This document shows positions 1 to 9,490 of a stretch of 46,894 bases of DNA, piece by piece. Positions within the stretch are counted from its first letter, which is position 1; every line of letters starts with the position of its first letter. Made by a program: the position numbers and the translations under genes. This DNA comes from Vitrella brassicaformis (taxonomy: Eukaryota > Sar > Vitrellaceae): contig CDMY01000451.1 of NCBI GenBank assembly GCA_001179505.1, positions 1 through 46,894 on the forward strand, given 5' to 3'. The notes beneath the pieces were generated by a model that ran no database searches, was not told the origin of the DNA, and saw only the letters and a list, made by a program, of their open reading frames with translations.

Positions 1-246
1 ACAAACACAAGAGTGCGATGATTCGACGAAGTGTGCGTACGTCTGTCGGTTCATACCATATGTGAGGACGGCGCTGTCGTTGCTGTTGTAGGCAGCAATG
101 GCGGGAGAGACTGAAGGCGATTGCGTGACGACCCCGGCGTGATGACCATCCCATGACCGATGTGTGGCATGGCACGAGGAAGTGGGGAGGGCTGCCAAGG
201 GTGTGGTGCGGGAGGATACTGACAGACACATATACACATAGCGGAA
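1..246. repeat. Exact direct repeat, left copy
   Basis: These 246 bases recur without a mismatch at 15,835-16,080, where the second copy runs directly into a run of Ns. The copy contains a complete minus-strand exon (57-218). Perfect identity over coding and intron sequence, next to paralogous sequence that has diverged, suggests either a very recent duplication or conversion, or a contig-end assembly overlap. Confidence 0.95.
57..218 (-). CDS. Exon of a second HTH-gene copy (partial gene, runs off the left edge)
   Basis: This 162-nt exon is bounded by a CAG acceptor and a GTATGA donor and is open in phase 0. It encodes 54 proline/threonine-rich residues starting YPPAPHPWQPSPLP. It is identical to the exon at 15,891-16,052 that splices in phase to the CENP-B-type HTH exon of the gene at 12,985-16,052. 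By analogy the HTH exon of this copy should lie just left of the window. No function can be assigned to the exon itself. Upstream minus-strand sequence (290-1,600) probably carries further low-complexity exons, for example one containing QDDQVSVVGQAGL near 600-760, but I could not chain them confidently. Confidence 0.5.
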
Positions 247-289
247 AGAAGGCCTATGTTCACACAGGATAGAAGAGTTGAGCTTGTTG

Positions 290-1260
290 CCTCACCTGTG
301 CTGTTCCTGGCTGCCCGAAGGCCGGAGAGGGTGCCATTCCCGGGGGAAAAGAGAGAGAGCTGAACGGCACAGCGACTGCGCGGTGGAACAACGGCTGGTA
401 GGGCGGGCCATGAGCACAGGGAGTGGTTGCTGGCAGCACCGGCAATGAAAAATCACCACTAGAGGGCTGAAGTGAACGACAGCACCAGGAAGGCAGACGC
501 ATGCATGTCGTCGACGCCTCTGAAGTCTGCTTACTTGCAAGCCAGTGCGCACTAGTGGTGGTGGATCAGTCAACAGATCGTCCGAAGCAAAACGTGATCG
601 GCATTTTGCCCACTCACTTGCAAGCCCGACGGGTGATCCCTCTTGTTGCTCATGTGACTCATCTGCTGGGGCGGCAGTGAGTGACAGGCCAGCCTGACCA
701 ACAACAGACACTTGATCATCCTGCAGCACTGACTCATCACGGATCTGGAGGAGGTTCATGTACTTGTGTTTGGTTGCCTTCATGATGCTCATCGACTGGC
801 ACGGCGGCTCTCATCCCACCACCCTGAGCTGCTGATGGCACCGGGGATGAAAAATTACCACCAGAACGCTGAAGTAGAACAACGTCAGGAAGGCGGACGT
901 ATGAATATCATGACGCTGCCTACTTGCAAGCCATTGGGCGCTGGTGGATGAATCAAAAGGGCAGCGCCGGAACCATCTGAAGGGCATCTGGGACTTCCGT
1001 GTGCAGGACTCGATTTTGGCCCCGCACCTGCAGGCCTGCTGGATGCTTTCTGTTCCTGCTCACGTGACTCGTCTGTAGTCGTGGCAGTGAGCACATCACC
1101 GCCACCAACCTGACAGATGAGACGCAGACACGCGCACACATACACAGCCAAAGCAGGAATACAAAAGCAGTGACTCATCATGATCATGGATCTGACTACC
1201 TGTGCTTGGCCTTCATGATGATGATGATCCTCGTCTGGCGCGGCCTCATTCATTCCATCA
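290..1260 (-). repeat. Imperfect tandem exon/intron units
   Basis: Two diverged units of roughly 400-450 bp, plus the start of a third, are visible. Landmarks repeat in the same order: 'cttcatgatg' near 778 and 1,211, 'gatgaaaaat' type sequence near 443 and 846, 'cttgcaagcca' near 535 and 922, and a minus-strand DESHEQQEG / DESREQEQK peptide near 640 and 1,060. The units look like duplicated exon-intron modules of the minus-strand gene that runs off the left edge. Confidence 0.55.
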
Positions 1261-1626
1261 CCCTGAATAACCAAACACACACGCACAGGAAAAGCAGAGA
1301 TCCATTCCGTGAAACTGCTCGTCGAGGAAGCGCCGACACGCTTACGAGCACTACCCTTGCACGCTGAGTGCTCATGGAGCTTGCAAGTGTCCCTCTTTGC
1401 TCTTGTCTTGCTGCAGGTCCCTCCCCCGCTGTTCCACAGCGCGAGGCAAGATGGCGAATCGACGGCAAGATCTTGGTGATTCGAGCACACTGGTGGACAC
1501 GAGCTCCTCCCTGATGACAGACGGGGAGCTTTCTGTCCCTGTCTTCCCGGTGCCTGTACGTCGGGGAGGTCGATCGAGGTGCCTCTACGTCCGGGCTTGC
1601 CTACCACCCAGGAATGTCACCGCATT

Positions 1627-3201
1627 ATGTGCTACACATCCCTTGGTGTGCTGTCCGGCAAGTATCAGCGCGTCGCCATGAGTAGTAAGTTACAGAGATC
1701 CACTCACATGCACTGCTGCAGTGCGAGGGCATGCTGTGTTTCTGATGCTCGTGTGTGCGTGCAGCTGGTCTGCACCCCGTCCAGCTGCCCTTCACGCCCG
1801 AGTCCCTTCTGTATCGCCTTGAGGAGCACTGGGATGCCATCGAGATCGACCGCAGTCACTCGCAGTCGCTGGCCGACCCCACCGACATGACCGCCAAGCC
1901 AGAGCACCGCCACGTGTGGCTCACCGAGAAGAGCGCCGAGCGCCTCATCGGCAAGCCAGGCTACCGGGTGGCCCTCCTGCCGGCGGCCATCGACGAGAAG
2001 GGGCGGCAGCGGCAGTTCCGCCACCTCTATCGCCTGCAGGTCTTTCGCAAGCCGGCGATGGACATGGCCGAGCAGGCGACTGAATACGACAGCCAGTGCA
2101 GCGTGCGCGTGTACCATGGACAGCAGCCGGTGTGTGCGGTGCCGTACGTGCCCGTCGAGAAGAGCAAGGCCGACAAGCTGTGTGCCACCTGTCTGGTGCC
2201 GTGTGCTGGCGGTAAGGGCATCTGCGGCAAACAGAACACCTACCGCAATATGGTCAACTCTCACCTGCGCAAGACACACAAACTGACGGAGGCCGACCTG
2301 CTGCAGGTCAGCGGACAGACAGACTCACATGGACGGAACCGCTTTCATTTTGCTGTGCGTCGGTGTGTGTAGGGCTTTGCTACCGTTCGCGGCCCATCGG
2401 TGCCGGAGACGCCCACCAACACGTACACAACGAAGCCGCCTTCTCTATCGCCCATCCCACCGTGGCTGTCTCTTGTTGGTGTCCAGCTGCCCAGACCTTT
2501 TCGTTTGCCGGCATGGTGATCAGCAAGACGCAGGCCGACACCTACGGCAGCCACATGTCGGCTGGGTCATCGAACACCGACGTCGCGGCAACACCGTGAG
2601 CACACAAAACATCAGAAGCACCACAGATGCAGTCATCCCACTCATCCGTTTGTGGTGCGACTGTCTGTGAGTGGATGCAGCCCATCGGTCGACGCGCTGC
2701 CGATCGACGGCAAAGAGATGCCGCAGCCGCATTTGGCGCACAGGCTGGCTCTCGACAGCTATGGGGCTGCAGCTGGCGTGACCGGCAATGTCAACCAGAT
2801 GGCACCGTAAGCCTCACCAGACCAATTGCAAAGAAGGCAGATGCACAGGTGTGTGTGGTGGGTTGCATGTTTATCCAGGCCATATTTTGGGTATTATCGG
2901 CCGGACAGCAGCGACTCGATGATGGCATCCAACAGCGACAATGAGGACGGTAAGGGGCACTCCACACAGCAGGAAAAGCGTCTAACATGTTCTCGTCAGG
3001 TTTTGGTGGCACCGGTCCTTTCGTGCCTTTCCTGATGGCCCCTGGCGATTTCAAAGCCTTCGATCGCGCGGATGACGAGGTCAGGCAAGCCTGACATGCC
3101 AACTGACAACGAATGGGTCCATTCTCGTTTCCCCCCATGTCTGTGTTCCAGTCGGAAGAGAATGCATGGCTGGGTGTGATCTGCAACAACACGCCCCAGT
3201 G
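1627..3201 (+). CDS. Uncharacterised zinc-finger protein, copy 1
   Basis: Multi-exon plus-strand gene, not a family I recognise by name. The first usable ATG in phase is 1,627 (MCYTSLGVLSGKYQRVAMS), spliced to the main exon beginning GLHPVQLPFTPESLL; an upstream exon cannot be excluded. The central exon carries a conserved block (AERLIGKPGYRVALLPAAID) and then a C2H2-like finger: CATC, a spacer with two more cysteines, then HLRKTH (H-x4-H). Later exons encode PQPHL and YGAAAGVTGNVNQM, then an acidic stretch ASNSDNED, and the stop is TGA at 3,199-3,201. Its paralog at 16,381-17,670 is nearly identical through the finger but has a different C-terminus. One exon near 2,480-2,600 is open in two frames, so that junction is unsure. 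A DNA- or RNA-binding role is inferred from the finger only. Confidence 0.65.
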
Positions 3202-4098
3202 AGTGACGATGGGGACAATGCGTGTGCGCAGCAGCAATGCGCACACGCTGAGTGGTTTTGTCTGCACGGTATGGTGTCGAGACGTTTTTTCTCTCATGAC
3301 ACGTGTGTGTGTGTTCGTCTGTGGTCGCTGTCGAGTGACGTTTTTTCACCCATAACACTGAATGGTTTTTTCTGCACCGGGCGGTGCGGTGTCGCGGCGT
3401 GCTCGAATGCCGTGACAGTTTTTGAGTGATGACATCTGTGTGTGAGGGTGTTTTTTGTGTGTGTGTTTGGATGCAAGAGTTTCGTGTGTGTTTCATCATG
3501 GATGGATCAATCTTCTCTCTGCGTGTGGTGAGACTATCTGCTGCTGCTGTACCATCATCTCTTGCGCGCGTAGATGGACTTTCTGTGTCAGTTGAGCGCG
3601 CCACTGTTGAGCAAACGCCACACCCTCTCACGCACACACATGGAAACGTCATCCTGCGATCCATTCATGCATCGATTCCCAGAGCCAGTTGGCGATTGGG
3701 AGTAGAAGTGTGTGTGCGTCTCCTTCCCGTGTGTGTGGGTGTTTCTGAAGGGGACGTCTGTCGGTCAGTGTGTAAGTGTGAGTGTGGCGTGATGTGATGT
3801 GTTCTGAAAATGAGTGGTAAATTGTACACGTGCTGAGACCATCACTGACGCTTTACAGAATACATCACACCAGACAGGGTTCCCAACACGCACATGCAAC
3901 CGGAATGCACTATCGCATCCCTCTCGCGCCTCTCCCTCACTGCTCTGCCCTACCCATCCAGCCACCTCAGGGGGCAAAAAAGCCGACAAAAATTCCCTCC
4001 GTCGTAGACAGGCAGACACAAACCACAATGCACGAGAATGAAAGTCAAACGCATGCAGCAAGCAGCTAACACGACACAGACTCAGACCCCCCTCTGGC
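3202..4098. other. Intergenic, between convergent genes
   Basis: No convincing coding sequence. It holds GT-rich low complexity and two related blocks, near 3,250-3,300 and 3,358-3,420 (both with 'atggttttttctgcac'-like sequence). A similar block follows the paralog at 17,698-17,800, so homology of the two zinc-finger genes continues into their 3' flanks. Confidence 0.6.
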
Positions 4099-4150
4099 CT
4101 AGTTAGTGCACCTCGCCATATCTTCATCGATGAAGTCCAACAGCTCCTCT
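4099..4150 (-). repeat. Second copy of an acidic C-terminal motif
   Basis: Minus-strand sequence encoding EELLDFIDED followed by MARCTN and a TAG stop. The same 29-nt core occurs at 4,272-4,300 with one mismatch, where it encodes the C-terminus of the CCCH/RRM protein. It is either an alternative last exon or a duplicated remnant beyond the TAA stop at 4,232. The splice phase from the upstream exon does not fit cleanly. Confidence 0.6.
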
Positions 4151-4231
4151 GAAGACATTGGTGTCTTCAACGGAGAAGACGGCAAGACCCAAGAACAGGG
4201 CAAGCAATCATGCAGGCATGCATCCTCTGGC

Positions 4232-7200
4232 TTACTGCGCCAGGCCGAGCATGGGTGCATCATCTTCCACATCTTCGTCGATGAAGTCCAACAGCTCCTC
4301 CGGCCACACCAACACCCACCAACAGGAGGAGCAGCAACACAGGCCACAGGCCCACGGTATGGTCGGTCTTGTCTTGTGCCGCTGTCGTTGCCGGTGTGTT
4401 TGCCTCGCCGCGCACCCCGTTCGCGCCTTGCTGTGGCTCACTCGACCTCCGAGCCCCCTGTCGTTTTAGCTCGACTAGGAGCCGTCTGCCGTCAACATAG
4501 GTGCCGTTCGTTTTCTCGATGGCTGTCGATGCTGCTTGGGGCGAGTCAAAGCTCACAAAGCCGAAGCCCCTGCTTAGGCCAGTGTACTCATCGTAGACAA
4601 CCCTGGCTGACGGGATGCTTCCGTACGGCAGAAAATGCTGCAGACAAACGCGAAAGACATTAATATTCGGCACCGGCGTCCCTGAGCCTTCGCTGCTCGC
4701 CTGACCTTCACGAGGTCGTTGTGCTTCCACTCGTATGGAATGTATTGGACGAAGATATTGCGCCCGTCTTGGTACTCACTGAAGCCCTACAATGAACAAA
4801 CGGATTGATCAGAGCGACCCTTTCCGTATGATCTTCGGCAAGAGTGATGGTGATTTACCCGGCGGCCAGGAAGTCGCTGACGGATGTCCAAAGGGGCCAC
4901 CTCTCGATAAGAGGACATCTGCTGGCTTACGATGGTGGTCTCGCCGCTCGATTGCTGGTATTCAGCAGCAGCTGTCTCGCTTTCCGCTCGACCGGTGGTA
5001 GTCTGCAAACGAGCCAGGCAAACACAGAGGCCTGGCTTGCTATCGTGTTGTCAGCCCGTTTGGGTCACCACATCGTGAGGGCCACGGCCGATGGATCCAT
5101 GCGGTGTCAGCACCTCGTCCAACTCCATGACCACCTGGCCCCGAAATACAATACACACTGAAAGGATATTACAGATCCTTGAGCGCTCACCTGTGCCCGC
5201 CTTATCCTGTCAGTGCGAAACCTGGGTGTGCAATCGGGGTGCCGCAGCTCTTTCTCGCGTGGGTAAATGAGCAAGCATCTCCATCCTGGCAACGGCCATT
5301 TTCTGACCAGTACCTGAATCAAGCAGTGGGGCGGGGAGTGGAAAAGGTAAGTGAGTTTCCCTCCCTCTCTTACTTGCAGGGCTGATGAGGCATGGGATTG
5401 CAACCCCTACACACACACACACACACACACACTCACACAGCGATGCTAATGCGTATGGGTGTGTGTGGCCCGGCTTACTCGTCGACGTGTGGGTGAAGGT
5501 TTGGCGGCCTGATTTGGCATTGCGGCACCTGACCGATCCTCAAGAGCTCCTCGATCGTGTACCGATACACGCGAGTCCTGCGGAGAGCCCCGACGGTGGT
5601 GCCTTCTGCAGCGCGTGCGTTGTCCTGGTCCGGTGCTTTATGTTGGGCGCCTCAGTGGTGTCGGTGTTGTGAGTGTTCTCGACGTGCAGACACCCGGTTT
5701 GGGCAGCGACGTTGGTCTGGATGTGAGGTTGCTGGTGCAGTCCATATGAGGGCGCGCTAGGCATGCCCATTTGGGCCGCGTCGATCTTGGGCAACTCGAG
5801 GTCGCCCACCAGCCGTTGCCGCCTACTGATAAACGGCGAGGGACTGCACACATGGATTCGCCGTCGCCGTTTATCGTCGCATACCTTGCATTCCCGAGCT
5901 CGTCGCGGTGTTTGATGGTGTCCAGGCCCGGCTGCTTGTCCGTAAGTGTGGTGGACTCAGCGCCCTCGTCTGATGACATACATACAGACGTACATGACAT
6001 CTGCGACGAGCGAGGATGTCTGTATCCATTCATGCTGTGTGCGTACCGAGTCGCTGTGAAGTCTTCAGCCTCCATGCCCAAGGTGCCTCCTCACCGGCCT
6101 TGGTGCCTCTTCCTCCAAAAGGTCATCCGAGGCCGTCGTCGACGACCTTCTTTCCTCTCGCTCTCGCACCCTGAGTGGCAGCAAAACAATGCACGCTTTG
6201 GTACCGTGTTCCTTTCTCCGTCCGTCGCCCTGCGCACCAAGCCTTGAAGCGATTTAGCTCCTCGAGCGTGTGAGCAAAACAGCACGCATTGTCATAGTGC
6301 ATTCCTGCACACACACACACACATACACACGAGCTTGCCGGGCTTCTGAGCGTCTTACCATGGGCCTCCACTATCCTGCACATTGTGGGCCTGCCACGAA
6401 GCTCCTCCCGGCCGTGTGCATACGTGCACAGAGACCCGCGGCCGCAACTCCCCGCCTTGACAAAGGCCACGCACATCTTGGTCTTGTAAACCTCTGCAGT
6501 ATGATCCAGTCGCCACACCAGTGCGCACAAACATGAGACAATTGCCATCCCCTCTGAGCTTACGGGTCTCTGGAGGGAATTTCGTCCGGCTCCCTTGGTC
6601 CGAGTCGCCGCAGATCGGTTTGACGGACTCGATGCGTCTTGCCTCGAGAGGTGCGTGGGACTCTGAAGCGACGAACCAACACACAGGCAGGCAGGCAGAC
6701 ACACTATAACACTCACGTCGGCTTGGTAGCACAGTTGCTCACCATGGTGGCAGAACCCGCGATTGATGCCCTTCTTGCAGCCCGTCGTCCACTTGAAATG
6801 ACAGGGCGACACTTGCCTGACGGACACACGCACAACTAATGACCATGCCTTCAGAGCTGTTGAGCTGCTTACCCCAACCGTGAAGGGCCGTGCCGACTGA
6901 AGGGACTTCTCTGTCCTCGTTCATTTGCCCGACAACCGAATGATGGACTGAAGGGGCGGAAAGTCTTGGCACCTTGCGCAACTCGGATTCGCTGTGGGCG
7001 TAGGTGCAGTGTGCCCCCTTCCAGCAACCACCCTGATGAGACGCATCCACACGGACATGTGCTGTCTGTTCCTCCGTTTCTCACGTGTGCGCACCTTTGG
7101 GAAGTTACGGCACATTTGGGTCTTGTAGAGCACTGCATCGCCATTTACATATCACACCAGCAAGCGCAAACACGTAGAGGGTCCCCAGCAGATCTGCCTT

Positions 7201-9366
7201 TCCCCCTGTGTGCTCACGATTTGCCGGAGGGAACTGGGTCTGGCTCCCATCCGGATAGCCAGCCGTCTGTCGTGATTGAGTGCAATCCTGAAGTGGTGGG
7301 GATTGTACACCTGACGGCGCGGCAGTTGTGCCAGTAGTCGGCACTCCACTTGTGGCCTCTGTGCGACCTGCCGGCCCTGCCTCCCCGTCGCTGAAGGAAG
7401 ACTGTGCACGTGGCGACGTGGGTGTGACGTCGGGGAGGCTGAGATGAGCTGCACGAGCGTCACCGCTTTGGACGGATGACAGAGGCCGTATGCTGCCTGT
7501 GGGATGGCTGACAGTCCTCTCGCCTTCTCCCTCCGGTGTGGCGATGCCGATGCTGGCATCCATCGTGGCAGGGGGGCTCTCGTCGGCTGACGCTGCCTCG
7601 GATGTGAGGTCGGCCGATAGTGAGGGCTCACTGTAACTGGGAGCCTCGGTGGCGATGGTCTCGCATGCAGAGGAGGTGGCTGACGGTGTCACGAGCTCGA
7701 TGGCGTCGTGAGTCCTGCTGTCTTTTCCATTGGCGTCGCCCTGCACGGCATGGTCCGTCTTGTCTTGAGCTGCTTCTGCGTGGGCATCCGCCACGCCGTC
7801 TGCGCCGTTCTTGTCTTGCCGTTGCTCTTGCTGCTGCCTTGGCGCCTCAGTGCTGGTGCCGTCGACTGTGTTGGCCCCTACATCGCTTTCATCACTGGCA
7901 CCAGCGTCCGTCTTCTCGTCGACGTCGCTGGTGTCCACCGACGGGGTGGTAGGGCTCACCAGGGCGTCTGATGCTGTCTGCTCAAGTGACTTTGTCGATG
8001 CGGGAGGCTCGTCGACGGCGTCATCTGTGCTGTTGGAGCGCTCGGTGTCGCCGAGCTGCGAGGGAGACCGCTGCTGCGAATCGACGGGAGAAGAATGCGG
8101 CTGAAACACACAGACCCAGACACACACACACAAGGGCATATATACACACACACACACACACACACAAGGGCATACACACACACACACACATGTGTATGTG
8201 CCCATCAATACAGACACACACGTGTACAGACACACACGTGTATGGGTATAAGGATGACCCGTATGAACCCGCCCCTCTCACCTGAGCGGCGTCTTGTGCA
8301 TCTGGCGACTCTGCGTGGCTGGGGCGCCCCACCGTTTGTGGTGTGGTGAGCGAGGCAGATGGGAGGGTCTCGCCGTGAACCTGCTGCTGCTCTGGCATAC
8401 TGCCCATCGATCTTGGGCCCACAATGCAATCCAACCACGATGACCCATTGCTGTCGCCGGATTGACGCGTCGAGGCTGGATGAGGCGGCCCGTGAGGCTG
8501 CTTGAAGACCATTTTCCCATCATCTTGGGCTCGCCGTCGAAGCTCCTCGAGTCCGTGGGCGTCCCGACACGGAGGGCCAAGATTGCAGAAGCTGGTCTGG
8601 AAGATGCCGGGAATCGGTCGGAGCTCCTGTGCACATCAAATCAGGTCAGCGGATGGGTTGGCTGGCTCGGTCCATGGCTTTTTGTGTGCATACCTGGTGG
8701 CCATTAGCAAACTGGCACGACGCCCCCTTGTCGCATCTGCCCATCGGATAGTCGCGGCACAGCCTAGTCTTGCTCACTGACAACAGCCACACAAGGGCTC
8801 ACTGAGAGTGGCTGTGGTAATGCGGCTCTGCTGTGATTCTCAGTGCTTACGGTCGGGGAGCGGTCGAAGATCCTGCACTCCGTGGGCGAAGGGGCATTCC
8901 TCGCCATCCTTGCAGCCACCGTTGCCCCAAAAACCACAGAGCTTCGTCTTGTAGAAGGGCCTGAATATGTACGGGCGTACATATGTCTGTGTCGGTTGAG
9001 GGTCACGCATCACACCCACCCGGAGGCTCGCACTTCCTGGATGGACCGACGACTGTCGCTTTCCTGCAGCAAGCAACCAAAGGGTGAATCAGTGTGCCGA
9101 TTCCGGCGTGCAAATGTTTTTCGACCTTGTACAGTCCTGCGGATCCACGAGTGTGGGCGATGCCGCTGTACGATCTGAATGCGTATCCCTGGCGGCCAGG
9201 AAGTCGCTGACCGCTGTCCAAAGGGGCCATCTGAATTGACAAAGCATGACCTCTCCACTTGTCGATGAGAGGACACCTGCTGGCTTACGCTCATTGTGCT
9301 GCCGCTCAATTGCTGGTCGGCAGCAGCAGCTGACTTGCCGTCCGCTGGACCGGTGGCGGTCTGCAT
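4232..9366 (-). CDS. CCCH-array / eIF4E-binding-motif / RRM protein
   Basis: Likely mRNA-binding translational regulator. N to C it shows YKTKLCGFWGNGGC..C..H (about 8,955-8,870), KTRLCRDYPMGRC with Asn in place of the final His (8,765-8,700), a short finger ending DAHGLEELR, a Ser/Thr/Glu-rich linker (8,100-7,180), YKTQMCRNFPK + GGCWKGAHC (7,133-6,980), YKTKMC..CTYAHGREELR (about 6,480), a partial finger ending CCFAHTLEEL, then RYTIEELLRIG (5,541-5,564), a C-x8-C-x5-C-x3-H finger split by an intron (5,386-5,260), and a CELF-like RRM (exons 4,706-4,786 and 4,356-4,637) with RNP2 NIFVQYIP and RNP1 GFGFVSF. The last exon (4,232-4,297) ends acidic (ELLDFIDED...). All junctions from 5,660 to 4,232 keep phase. 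The start is unresolved: a possible ATG lies at 9,242, but homologous coding-like sequence continues to 9,366 or beyond. Peptide AAQDKTDH occurs twice, in the linker and after the RRM. Confidence 0.8.
4858..5008 (-). repeat. Linker module, copy C (before the RRM)
   Basis: Minus-strand exons encoding TTTGRAESETAAAEYQQSS and VAPLDIRQRLPGRR, in phase with the RRM exons. Related modules lie at 9,181-9,470 and 13,093-13,640. Shared DNA includes 'ggccaggaagtcgctgac' at 4,864 and 9,194. Confidence 0.7.
8105..8242. repeat. CA-rich low-complexity tract in an intron
   Basis: A cluster of CA runs broken by 'agggcata' and 'cgtgta' phrases, within the intron that precedes the long Ser/Thr/Glu linker exon of the CCCH/RRM gene. 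Confidence 0.85.
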
Positions 9367-9470
9367 TCAACCATCCAACACAGAGTCACTCAGGGACCGT
9401 ATAAGCAAATCACACACACACATCGGCATCCCACCTGCGGATCGCTTTGCCTGTCGCCGCTGGATGGTAG
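9181..9470 (-). repeat. Linker module, copy B (between helicase and CCCH blocks)
   Basis: Encodes SSGDRQSDPQ, then TATGPADGKSAAAADQQ, then MAPLDSGQRLPGRQ on the minus strand. It shares 'gctggtcggcagcagcagct' with 13,107-13,126 and 'acctgcggatcgc' with 13,605-13,617. Confidence 0.7.
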
Positions 9471-9490
9471 TATGAGGCTCGACGAAAGCT

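Noticed and set aside
4260-4355. C-terminal transmembrane helix (LLLLLLVGVGVAGGAVG) after the RRM
   Set aside because: A GTGGGC donor at 4,355 and an AG acceptor before 4,297 remove this stretch in phase 0 and give an acidic C-terminus matching the repeated EELLDFIDED motif.
7105-8235. Single 376-residue minus-strand open frame as an independent gene
   Set aside because: Its middle is the Ser/Thr/Glu-rich linker exon of the CCCH/RRM gene; the ends are intron (GT/CA runs) read through in frame.
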